DNA of 64,000 nt. Source: Buddleja alternifolia. Its lineage: Eukaryota > Streptophyta > Magnoliopsida > Lamiales > Scrophulariaceae. Below, piece after piece: positions 11,775 through 22,584 of the stretch. The notes beneath the pieces were generated by a model, which was not told the origin of the DNA, searched no databases, and worked only from the letters and a program-made list of their open reading frames with translations. Numbering within the stretch: the stretch's first letter is position 1; each line of letters starts with the position of its first letter. Location of the stretch: positions 27,103,022-27,167,021 of the forward strand of contig CM033399.1 in the NCBI GenBank assembly GCA_019426215.1, written 5' to 3'. Made by a program: the position numbers and the translations under genes.

Positions 11775-11969
11775 ATGGAGTATTTCCATATACTGGATAT
11801 GCAAAGAAACAAGCGGATTGATGAATTGATCCGAAGGCGTAAGAAGATTTCATTAGAAATCCAGAGATAATTCGCTAGAAGTAAACAACTTATAGTGGAT
11901 CATCAAGCAGAGTTGAGATACTACTATGCAAGGCAATTAGCTCTGAGGATAAATTTCAAGGCAACGTAG
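11775..11969 (+). pseudogene. Small unidentified Lys/Arg-rich coding remnant
   Basis: A 65-codon frame begins with ATG, reads as a charged helical segment with Arg/Lys clusters and Leu/Ile repeats, and is broken by one in-frame TAA before a TAG. I do not recognise it. The composition differs from the AT-rich flanks and suggests an old exon, but it could be chance. Confidence 0.25.
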
Positions 11970-12461
11970 TGAGCGATTTACAACTCGCTGAGATCCAAGG
12001 CAAATGGCCTGGCAAATCAATCAACTGAACATAAAGTTTTTGTTTCTTGTTTTTAAATAATGTCGTGTCTATTAATTAATTAATTTCCAACCATCAAACT
12101 GTAGTGTTACTATTGCAAAATAATAATATAATTTTAATACTCGGGTTTGGGCATATCAATGCGTGCGTCGTGTCTATTAATAACATTTCCAATGCAACGT
12201 TAGATTTCCCAGTATATCCGTGTCTCTGCATCAGTATCCAGTTATTAATACTCGTTTTTCTTTGTGTCTACTAATGCCTAATGCATCTTTTCATGATGCG
12301 TCGGGTCAACTACAGTGTTCATGAACCAACTACACTATTCATTCATGAACACACTATCTATTTAATTAATTCCAACTCTCCATATTCATTCCAACTCTAT
12401 TTCTCTCTCTCCGTATTCATTTATGAAAAACTGCACTATAAATAAATTTCCCCATATTCAT

Positions 12462-12869
12462 TTATAAACTATGCCAGTCATTCTTATTACTTTGCTTGTA
12501 GTTTCTGATATGTTTCTCATCATCTAAACACGGTTCAAAATCATCGGACAGAAGCTCATCGTCGCTGACATCCAAGCCATCTGACTCTTCGTCGGCATCA
12601 TCATCAACCTTAAAAGGGTCAACTGTTAGGGCATTTTCCTTAGAGCCCATACTATCTTCCGAGGATTGAGTTGAAGCGGTTCTGGTGGACCATCCATTCC
12701 ATGACGTCGCATTACTTGGTCTCAATTCTGCATAGTACGGGCCAATGGCCAGCCTGTGTGGCATCAGTTCTTCCCCCTCCGGTACTAGATTCTTCATAAT
12801 CTGGGAAATCGGAAACTTGGACTTCTTAGTCAATATCACAAGACGGGAGCATACTGCTAAATCAAGCAA
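12462..12869 (-). CDS. Unidentified ORF with acidic C-terminus (possible gene fragment)
   Basis: A 135-codon frame. Its first half has a PHRLAIGPYY phrase that loosely recalls the start of DUF247 proteins, but the usual downstream helices and motifs are missing. The second half is rich in Asp, Glu and Ser. The start is uncertain because the frame runs into the neighbouring inverted repeat. It may be a fragment captured by a transposon. Function unknown. Confidence 0.3.
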   Translation of the reverse strand: MLDLAVCSRLVILTKKSKFPISQIMKNLVPEGEELMPHRLAIGPYYAELRPSNATSWNGWSTRTASTQSSEDSMGSKENALTVDPFKVDDDADEESDGLDVSDDELLSDDFEPCLDDEKHIRNYKQSNKNDWHSL

Positions 12870-12911
12870 AAGACGGTCTTTCTTCTGGAGGGGAAGTTAT
12901 AGAATAACGGA

Positions 12912-13189
12912 GTCACTAATGACTTCATTTAGTCATAATTCTGCATTCTTTGGGCCAATAATTCCTCGAAAGTTTCTAGCAAACCTTTCCTCCTTGTGAG
13001 TGCACTTAGTCTCCTTCAATTTGTTCTTTGTCTCAAGTAAATAATTTTCAAAATTTACTTGGTTGAGACAAAGAATAAATTGAAGGAGACTTAGTGCACT
13101 CATAAGGAGGAAGGTTTGCTAAGAAATTTTCTAGGAATTATTGGCCAACGAATGCAGAATTCTGAATAAATGAATTCCAAATTAGTGAC
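12912..13189. mobile_element. Hairpin-type inverted repeat (about 130-bp arms, about 10-bp loop)
   Basis: 12912-13042 and 13053-13189 are near-perfect reverse complements; the ends read GTCACTAAT and ATTAGTGAC. The loop is only about 10 bases. It may be a small foldback/MITE element or a local inverted duplication. A transcript would fold into a long double-stranded stem. Confidence 0.85.
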
Positions 13190-14198
13190 ACATTTTTATT
13201 TTTGTTTTCTTCCAGTATCCTGGGTTTCCATGGGCGGTGTTTGTTTTTGGTTTTGGTTTAGCAGTATGATGGGATCATGTTGTTTTGTCGTCTTAGAAGT
13301 CCCAAGTTGATGCTTATGGTTGAATTTTTGACAGAAGCGAATGGAGGTTGTATTGTTGCGTAGGATATTTAAATATGTTGTTGTGTGTACATGTCACATG
13401 GTGTGGTGATTTTTTGTTGATGTAATTCAGGTGATGTAATATAAACTCGGGTGCAAGTATAGGTTCTGTTGTTTAATAGTCTAAGTTGGGAATTTGGTTC
13501 AACTTCACTTGTAAGAAAAAATTATCAAAATATTTTATACATGTAATGTATTTCCAATTGACATTTAGTTTATGTTTTGTTGTTTATCAGTTTAATCTTA
13601 CTAGTTTACGTTCTGTTATATCCTATACACAAAACTCAGGCTAAATGCACCTATAATCACAACTGCAACAAAGAGATTATTGAATACAAGATAAATCACA
13701 AAACACACAAACTTCATTCAAATACCACAAAATGCCATTCATGTTCCAAACATGCATCCAAAAAAAAAAAAAAACTACAGTACAAGTCATGAAATACAGA
13801 TGATGCATATTTAATAAAGCCGTGAATCCCTGTATCCAGTGCAAAAAATCAAAATTTCAAACAGATGATGCACATTTCCACATTTTCCAGTAAAAATCTC
13901 CTGCACCCAATAAATTGAAATATACCTCTAACAACATTAGAGGTATTTTGCACATTAGACTTGCACCAATTTTAATTGCACATGTAAAAATAAAAAATTA
14001 GAGACACAACAACATAGATATGTACCTCCCCCTCTAAGGCTCTAACAGTAATTCGTGTTTGTCTACTCGCAATAGGTTAATCCACAACAACCCAAACAAA
14101 CAAAAATACATAGATGATACACACATTCTCTAAAGAATCATTACACAAATTACAATAACACTCTTCGTGGACAATGTACAAACTCGGTCATTAGATGC
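13190..14198. other. Gene-free stretch
   Basis: AT-rich DNA with isolated CCAGTATCC-type motifs (13215, 13835). I see no gene. The right end (about 14146-14185), just past the stop codon of the minus-strand gene, matches a 40-bp block near 19752. Confidence 0.5.
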
Positions 14199-15863
14199 TT
14201 AAATTCGTCCACACTCCACACCAAATGCCTCATCATCGCTTGCAGAATCGCTGGATTGAGCCCAGTCCTCAAAATTGTCACAATCATGTGACAATACTTC
14301 ATTATCAATTTCCTTTACAATAATATTCAACAGGTGAATATTATCGTTTTCCTCAATTACCTTTCTAGTAGAGTTTGAGAGATAATGGTTATCAACCATC
14401 ATCGATATTAACTGTTTTACCTTCGTTTTGAAGGTAATGTACAAGCAGGAATCATTGGCTACATCAAGTTTCTCCTTATATGGATCAGAATTTTTTGGTG
14501 GCTTGTGGTGTGTTTGCACATAAGGGCCTCTCATCAGAAGACCAGGAGGAATCAAGCTGCACATTACACTCATTAGTTACATAAAGGTTGGAAAAAGAAT
14601 CATTCATATATTATTATGCAACACATACCTTTGACGCGGATGCACACGGTTCTTTTGTTGTTGGTCATATTCCGCAACAACACAGAAGTCACTATCATAT
14701 TGTTTAAAAATACAATGGCTCTGTTTGTTTATGTTTTTGAGATGAAATTCTGAAAATTTCTCGGGAAATGCGTACTACATGGATTCGTGTGAGAATTGAT
14801 GTGATGTGTGTGTTGTGTTTGTTTATGTTTTTAAGTAGTGGTTGAAATTTGTAAAATGTGTCAAATCAATAATAATTGGTTGATGTATGATGGGTTAAAT
14901 GATTGAGTTAGTTGTTTGTGTAATGATTATGTAAATAAATAAATAATAGAATAAGATATATATATAAAGTTAATTTATTATTAATATATTTTTCAATTTG
15001 AAATTATAAATATTAAATCCAAAAATAAGAAAATGACAAGAGAGAGACCACACCAACCGACCCCACCCAACCATTATGCCCCTGCCCCTACCCCGTCATC
15101 CCTACTATTCATAATTGATTTTTCAGATTTTTTTTTTGTTGGCTTTTATACGTGAAAGATTTTTTGTGACCACGTGGCAGGGTCTTAGTGGTGGTTTATG
15201 GGTGAACTTGGACTAAGTGTATCCAACTTGAAAGTGTTGACTCCAAGTTTAGTAGTGGTGACCGTTTCTTCTATTTGTTTTTGTACGAAGTTTTGCTGTA
15301 ATTCCCACACCCCTATTTTTAAGAATAAAGTTTGATGTACCCTTTTTTTTAATTTATTCCAGCGATCGTCTAATAACTATCTTTTTGCATTACGCAAACG
15401 AGAATCACCAGGGAACGCCTATGAATGATTGCAAATACCAAAAATAAGTGAAAAGTATATTTATATTTATATAATGTCTTGTGTAAAGGGTTTGTAAAAA
15501 TAAATGTTTAAGAGGTACCGCAAGATGTGCCGCCCAGAGAGCGTCGTTACCCTGTAGCGAATGAGTTTCATAATTCCATGAAAAACCGCATGTTCGCATT
15601 TCTAGATCGTGACACCCTTTCCAAGTGCCCCTTATCCGAAGGTACTTTTTTTTGAAATCCATAATAGAATAATCACCAAAACGATTATCATGCACCTTTA
15701 ACCTATCGTGCATCGAATCCCACGTTACAGTTCTAAAATTCGAACCAAACATCATTCCTTGTTCGTACTCAGTGAACAGAAGCCATACAAATAGGGTTTC
15801 AGCCTCCGGTGTCCATATCACAGCGTCCGCGTTCTTTTCGTGATTCATCTGATATGATGACAT
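14199..15863 (-). pseudogene. Myb/SANT-like (Myb_DNA-bind_3) gene remnant
   Basis: The first coding block (15863 down to about 15515) has the plant Myb/SANT-like trihelix pattern: a WTPEAE start, EYEQG, a central WDSMHDR, a LRIRGTWKG helix and GFSWN followed by LW. It ends at a plausible GTACC donor. A second block near 14735-14629 and a third at 14573-14199 (acidic, Ser/Asp-rich tail) continue on the same strand and are plausibly exons 2 and 3. Proteins of this type are DNA-binding and often belong to Harbinger-type transposons or derived host genes. No Harbinger nuclease is seen nearby. Whether the gene is whole is uncertain: the exon joins are my inference. Confidence 0.5.
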
Positions 15864-16550
15864 TTCAACCCATTTTTTGCAGTATGAGTGTGGTTTTATT
15901 ACAAATGTTTTTATGATGCAAATTAGACAAATTTGAGTAGTTTTAAATTAATTTGTTTCCTACAATAATGTAATTTACTTTATGACGTCAACAAATGTGA
16001 AAAAATAGCCATTTTAATTGTTCAAATGTTAACATGGACAAGTTAATTTATGTAATTAACGTAATTAACATACTTAAAGCCCTAAACTCAAATCATATTT
16101 GAAATATAATAAAAAAGATACAAAGCACATCAATCATATCAACAATAAATGATATATCAAATAATAAAATATAATTCAAACAATATCAATAAATAGCATA
16201 AAAGAGTAGTCGGAAAAAAAACGAGCCAAATATTGTAGTAAAATAAACAAATGCAAATAAAAAATTATACAATCACCTTAGATTGCAGGAGGAGCTATCA
16301 CTAGGCAAAAAAATTATTGGCTATTGCAAATTTTTTCCACATTTGTGCATTTCCCCCCGAATGCTTGTGCATTCTTATATACTACAATTTGGGGTGGAGT
16401 GGGGTTGGGGTGGGGACAGGTCTTTTACCAATATATGCCAAAAGTGGGTTTTTTTCTTTTTCTTTTTTACATAGTTTAATTTAATTTATTATATAATTAT
16501 TATATTTTTTTGTTTAATGTTTCTTTTTTGATTTTCATATTTTTTCACCA
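15864..16550. other. AT-rich DNA upstream of the Myb/SANT-like remnant
   Basis: No gene seen. It includes a G-rich block at 16391-16416 with four G runs (potential quadruplex). Confidence 0.5.
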
Positions 16551-17200
16551 GGGTATCGAAATGAGTCCATTCTTATGTGGTTATAAAGTTTATATGAAAA
16601 TCTACAATTTATATGTTCAAGTCGAAACCCAAACATGCACGAAAAAGTGAGAAAAATGAGCCGAAAATCAGAAAAATGTCATTATTTTCTTATAAAAATT
16701 ACCGGCACTACGTTGCTTTTTGGGTTGTCGTATTCCTTGACCCGGGTATCGAAATGAGTCCATTCTTATGTGGTTATAAATTTTATATGAAAATCTACAA
16801 TTTATATGTTCAAGTCGAAACCCAAACATGCACAAAAAAGTGAGAAAAATGAGCCGAAAATAAGAAAAATGTCATTATTTTCTTATAAAAATTACCGGCA
16901 CTACGTTGCTTTTTGGCTTGTCGTATTCCTTGACCCGGGTATCAAAATGAGTCCATTCTTGTGTGGTTATAAAGTTTATATGAAAATCTACAATTTATAT
17001 GTTCAAGTCGAAACCCAAACATGCACAAAAAAGTGAGAAAAATGAGCCGCAAACAAGAAAAGCGTCATTATTTTCTTATAAAATTGCTTTAATGTTGCTT
17101 CACTCAGGTATCGAAATGATTCCATACTTGTGTGGTTATAGAGTTTATATGAAAATCTACAATTTATACGTTCAAGTCGAAACTCAAAAATGCACGAAAA
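16551..17200 (+). repeat. 193-bp tandem repeat, about 3.4 copies
   Basis: Units beginning GGGTATCGAAATGAGTCC start at 16551, 16744 and 16937, exactly 193 bp apart; a fourth, internally deleted unit starts near 17105. Because 193 is not a multiple of three, the small ORFs that recur here at the same spacing are repeat by-products, not genes. Confidence 0.93.
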
Positions 17201-17239
17201 AAGGTGAAAAATAAACCGAAAATAAGAAAAAAATAGTAA

Positions 17240-17397
17240 AAATAGTGTAGGGTAGGGTGAGGTGGGTGGGGTGGGGTGGGGTGAGCTGGGCTGGGCGTGG
17301 GGTCACGTGTGTGTGTGTGTTTGGGCAGGGGGTGGGGATAGGAGTGGGGGTGGCGGGTGGGGGAGTGTTTGGGGTGGGCAAGGGTAGCAGGGTACGG
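17240..17397 (+). repeat. G/T-rich low-complexity block with G-quadruplex potential
   Basis: Dense GGGG runs separated by T, A or GT, with a (GT)n tract in the middle. The strand is strongly G-skewed; several overlapping four-run G patterns are present. Confidence 0.85.
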
Positions 17398-18771
17398 ATT
17401 TTTTTTCATTTCTAATAGGTAATAATTTTATTTGTTTATTGATTAATTTATTTAATAAAAATAGTAAAATGTGGAAGATTGAATAAAAAAGTAATGATTG
17501 GAGGAAATGATGTTGATTGATAAATGTGTAAAATAATTGATATAGTGATTGATAGGTAGTTATATGAGGGATTGAAAAAGTTAAGTTGAAAAGAGTAGAA
17601 TTTAAATGAAAATGGTTTGTGTTATGAATTTTTAGAATTTTGTGATCTAGGATATTGAAAATGGAATTTGAAAACATAAACAAACAAGGCCAATAATTTT
17701 GTTTGTCATAGATGAATGCTCTAGAAGACTCCATCCCCGTTATTGAGAAGACCACCGCAGCCAATAGCTCAATTACCTCAGATTTCAGTTTAAACCTATA
17801 GGCACATGATTCACACCCCCCCGCCCTTTGACAAGTACTGAGAGCACAACAGCCAAGTACTCCACATTGATTCATCCTGATATTAGAAAAAGGGTCAACT
17901 ATAAATAAATATGATATTATATTTCAGCCAAATTAACTACATATTATTAGAAATATGATTGTAACAAAACAAAACAAAACTTCCGAGCGAACCAACACCT
18001 TCTTCAGACAAACATTGTTCAAAATAACCATAATGAACTAATTCAACTCAAATTGCAAAAGCCCTTAAAAAAACAAATGAGACCCATAAACTAAACTAAA
18101 CTAAACTAGGGTTTCACAAAAAAAAAAAAAAAAAGGGATACAAATACGAATTTAATTTTCTTAAAACAATGGAAAATGAAAACTAAGAACAAATTCAGTA
18201 AGTATCAATTTACCTTAAATTCTATGAAAAAACCTATTCACCTTCTTCGAACCCTATGAATGGACTTGAGACTCCTTTCTCTCACTTCGATTGTTGCAGA
18301 TGCTCGCCAAAAAATGTGTTAAGTTACAGTTTCTCTCTCTTCGATTCGAAGTATAAGTATTAACCAGAAAAAAACGTGAGTTACAAACACGATTTTACCA
18401 TGGATCCCCTACTCATAATACCGTTATGTCAAATGGGGGGAATATCAAAAATTTGGAAATAAAATCGTCGGGAAAAGGAAAACACCAAATTCAACTTTTT
18501 AAACAAATACCCTAAAAGGGGCGGGAACATTATTTTGGTTTGGGGTTTAGGGGTTACTCTTTTAGAGTGTAGGGTTTAGGGTACGTATTATTAAGGAAAA
18601 CTACTATATAACCGAAAATTGAATTTATCATTTTTCCTAGATTAACTGATTAAGCTAATCAATTCATACGCTAATATATTTGTATCATTTCCTATTTTAT
18701 GTTAATTATAAGTCATTCCGTTTTTGGTATATTCCTATTTTATTAATTATAAGTCATTCCGTTAATTATAA
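17398..18771. other. Stretch with an unassigned minus-strand ORF and no firm gene
   Basis: A minus-strand frame reading from ATG at 17875 has a Cys-rich start and a short hydrophobic segment, then degenerates into low-complexity sequence. I do not recognise it. Around 18230-18330 there is GC-richer DNA that looks like a leader, so a minus-strand transcription unit is possible. Confidence 0.35.
18534..18590 (+). repeat. Short telomere-like GGGTTTAGG tract
   Basis: Several copies of GGGTTTAGGG-like phrases interrupted by other bases. It may be a tiny interstitial telomeric tract or, read on the minus strand, AAACCCTA telo-box promoter elements for the unassigned minus-strand unit. Confidence 0.5.
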
Positions 18772-19665
18772 CTCCTAGTTCAGCATGTTCAATAAATAAC
18801 TAAATGAAGACATCTTTTGCTTTGAGTATCAATTCAATAAAAATACATCCAACCAACACAAGATACAATCAATAAATTGAAATTCTCAAAATTACAAAAC
18901 AATCTCCAGAACTATCATCTATGAATCCCTGTATCCAGTTAATTATAGCTCCTAGTTCAGCATGTTCAATAAATAAATAAATGAAGACATCTTTTGCTTT
19001 GAGTATCAATTCAATAAAAATACATCCAACCAACACAAGATACAATCAATAAATTGAAATTCTCAAAATCACAAAACAATCTCCAGAACTATCATCTATG
19101 AATACCTGTATCCAGTTAATTATAACTCCTAGTTCAGCATGTTCAATAAATAAATAAATGAAGACATCTTTTGCTTTGAGTATCAATTCAATCAATATAC
19201 ATCCAACCAACACAAGATACAATCAATAAATTGAAATTCTCAAAATCACAAAACAATCTCCAGAACTATCATCTATGAATCCCTGTATCAAGTATGCGTG
19301 ACTTCTAGTTCAGCATGTTCAATAAATAAATAAATGAAGACATCTTTTGGTTTGAGTATCAATTCAATCAAAATACATCCAACAAAAGATACAATCAATC
19401 AATTGAAATTCTCAAAATCACAAAACAATCTCCAGAACTATCATCTATGAATCCCTGTATCCAGTATGCGTGACTCCTAGTTCAGCATGTTGAATAAATA
19501 AATAAATGAAGACATCTTTTGCTTTGAGTATCAATTCAATAAAAATACATCCAACCAACACAAGATACAATCAATAAATTGAAATTCTAAAAATCACAAA
19601 ACAATCTCCAGAACTATCATCTATGAATCCCTATATCTAGTTAATTATAACTCCTAGTTCAGCAC
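18772..19665 (+). repeat. About 177-bp tandem array, five copies
   Basis: Units starting CTCCTAGTTCAGCATGTTC begin at 18772, 18949, 19126, 19302, 19474 and 19651 (the last is cut short), so periods are 172-177 bp. Each unit carries CCCTGTATCCAGT, the phrase shared with other repeats in the window. The length is in the range of plant satellite monomers, but five copies do not make a centromere. Confidence 0.92.
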
Positions 19666-20053
19666 AATACAGACTCAGACTCATCTTCTGCTATTATTTA
19701 CAGCACAATGAATGATGAATGAAGCCATTGTCTTGTCAATTAGCTCCAACGCAAATTACAATAACACTCTTCGAAGAGAATGTACAAACTCGTCCCGATT
19801 TGAATCAATAAAGCTTCGACCTGTCAAACAGCCCGAGTGATAGTAGTATTACAAGTGTTAGTACTATAATGGGTGTTAGACAAATAGCCCGAGTGACCAT
19901 TCAGGAAAAAAGGTCGAAAGAGAATATTGTTCCTGCAAAAGAAAAAAAATCATTAAAATACTTATCATACATCAAACCAAAAAATACGACATATGAATAA
20001 AACATATGAGACAAATATTGTTTATACTTTTTCACCACAAATAAAACAATCGT
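19666..20053. other. Gene-free DNA 3' of the MULE transposase
   Basis: Contains a 40-bp block (19752-19792) that matches 14146-14185 next to the Myb/SANT-like remnant. No terminal inverted repeat could be recognised by eye. Confidence 0.5.
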
Positions 20054-22584
20054 TTAAAAGGTAGATGGATCTTTCACACGTCTTTTGTGGCTTTTCCTTC
20101 TCTCCCCAACAGATTCATAGCGATTTTTCCGAATCACTCCACGCTTTTCTCTGTGCAGAGGAGGTTCAACAATATTTGCCTCTACTTCAGCAGGGATGAT
20201 CCAGTCGGAGTCACTAGGGACGGGGTATATAGTTCGTACATAAGCCAATACCCAATTATCTTTCCAATAATATTTAGACACTAATTCACGCAAGCCATCA
20301 TCATCCCCATTAAATGCTACAATCGCGTGCGCGCACGAGATATGGTCAATATCAAAAACACCGCAACTACACTTTTTCGCTTGCAAGTCAACGAAGAATG
20401 TTTCATCATCACACTGAACAAGGTACTCACCTGTACACTCATTTAACACACGTGTTTTAAATAAAATAGAATCTTTCCTCCTTGCATGCATCGTTCTCTC
20501 CACTTCAGGAGTGAGTTTCTGTGACAAGGACCCCGCTACAGCGTCGTTATGGTGCTTGTTGAACCACTTACTTACTAACATCAAAATCTCATCCAATAAA
20601 ACAATTATTGGATATGATCTTGCACTAGTCAGGACAGCATTAATGGACTCTACTCCATTCGTTGTCATAATATTGTATCGTGAACCTCTGGAGTAACAAC
20701 GAGCCCAATGCTCTTTCACAGCAAGAGTTTCTTTAAGATATTGATGGTACCTAAGATTTGATTCAGGCTGCCTTTGTTGGAGGTCAGTAAATAGCTTTTC
20801 AAATTCGCATACAATATATGCTTCAGCGCAAGCCACAAACTTTGCCACAATGCTATCCTTTGCCTTCTTCTTTTGCTTAGCGCCCCTACTGGCAGAAACA
20901 TTGTTCTTGAGATTTTGAGCTATATGATACGTACAGTAGTCATGTGAAGACCTTGGGAAAACTGTATGAACAATATTTTTAATAGATGCGTGTCTATCAG
21001 AAATGATCACCAAATCGTCATGATCGGGTATCACATCCTGCAATCTCTCCAAGAACCAAATCCAACTTTCATCGTATTCTTTATTAACCACAACAAACGC
21101 AAGGGGATACTGATGTTTATTGCCGTCTTCTGAAGTACATACAAGTAATACACCCTTATACTTGGTCTTCAAATGTGAGCCGTCAATAACAAACACTTTC
21201 CTCATGGCCACAAATCCTTCTATGCAAGTTCCCAAAGCAAAGAACAAAGACTGGAAAACATTATTGGCATCTTTGCACAAATGAGTTACTGTACCCGGAT
21301 TCACCTTCTCCAACATATACAAATATTTAGGAAGAATCCCATAACTAGCCTCTGGATCACCCCTGCTACTATTTATAGCAATGTTTCTACCACACCTAAC
21401 TTTGTAGTAAGAAACACCAATGCCCCCTTTATTCATAATATCCCCTATCACCCTAGGAGGTGGTGAATCTAACAGATTCACAAACATATCTTTCACAACT
21501 CCGGCAACGATATTTTGCAGTGGACTTTTTATCTATATTTACCAATGTAGAGGCGCATGTATGGGCGCTATAATGAGTTTTTAACGTGAAATTTTTTGAC
21601 TTTCCAATAATTGACGCACGGATTCTTCACTGGCAATCCTGGACTTTACACTTATATGCCAAGATATCTTTACATGACTTGGATACAATAATATCAAAAC
21701 AATTCTTGGATGCAGATTTGTAAACCAATTCTTTCAGCTCTTCCTTGCTAGCAAATTCCTGACCAAGCATAAGATCTAGACCGTCATCAAAGCTGTATAT
21801 TTTAGGACTCTCATTAGGAATAGCATCATCGACGAAATCTGATCGGGGGATGGGAGCAGAGTGAACTTTGTTGGAAGATGGAGTGGTAGCAGCAGAACTT
21901 GAGTTCACATTTTCAACAATTGGAGTACAAGGGGTGTGGGTTTTGAAGGAGTGCTTGCAAAAGGATTTGAGTTCTGATTTTCCACACTACTAGGAGTACA
22001 AAGGGGATTGGGTTTACAAGGAGTGGTTGCAGGAGGAATACAGTTCATATTTTCCACACTACTCGGAGTACAATGGGGATTGGGTTTACAAGGAGTGGGT
22101 GCAGAGGCTTTCGATATGGGCGGGGACGTGGGCTTATTTAAAACAACACCAGACCGACCGGGGGCAGATTTATAATCACTCACTAAATCATTTTCAAAAC
22201 AAATTTTCTCCTCTTCCTCGTTCAAACAATTCTTCAAAAAAAACTCGACATACAGAAGGCTTCGTTTTTTCGATAATGGACATAAGTCCAGAAAATAACA
22301 ATTTAAGTCACTATCAGTCAAGATATATGTAGGGGTACGAACGTTACAAGAGGATGGAATATAACTCACTCTAATTTCATAATGCTTCCATTTAAAAGGA
22401 ACCGATTCAAACACACAATGTAAAAAAACAGCTGTGTCATCGACTCTGGATCAACTCCGGTTAGTGCAAAACTACGCATATCATAACCATTGTTTGACAA
22501 CCATTCCCATTCTCGAGGTCTACGGCCTGTATCTATTACCTTCCACTCACCATCGTACATATAGTAGATCACTAATCCACACAT
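20054..22584 (-). pseudogene. Mutator-like (MULE) transposase, decayed
   Basis: The largest open block (21496-20054) is the MULE catalytic core: in its 480 codons Asp105 (VIDGSHL), Asp167 (IISDRHA) and Glu283 (NGVESIN) give the DDE triad, with the Cys188/His191 pair between. A SWIM zinc finger (Cys375, Cys377, Cys387, His389) follows, then a basic tail ending at 20054. The block at 21908-21627 holds the MuDR-type N-terminal domain (LMLGQEF). 22584-21905 supplies the N-terminal region and a Pro/Ser-rich linker with a repeated PNPxCTPSSVEN phrase. The blocks are split by frame changes near 22410, 21925 and 21520 and by an in-frame TGA near 21624. The enzyme would cut and rejoin Mutator ends in the nucleus; this copy cannot be made whole. 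No terminal repeats were found. Confidence 0.9.

Noticed and set aside
16613..17214. Three similar small proteins in tandem
   Set aside because: They are one frame read in each unit of the 193-bp repeat; the period is not a multiple of three and no protein similarity is apparent.
17164..17409. Pro/His-rich ORFs on the minus strand
   Set aside because: Translation of the G/T-rich low-complexity block.
10690..19665. Regular repeats that might suggest a CRISPR array
   Set aside because: Units are 160-193 bp and tandem without spacers, in a plant nuclear sequence.
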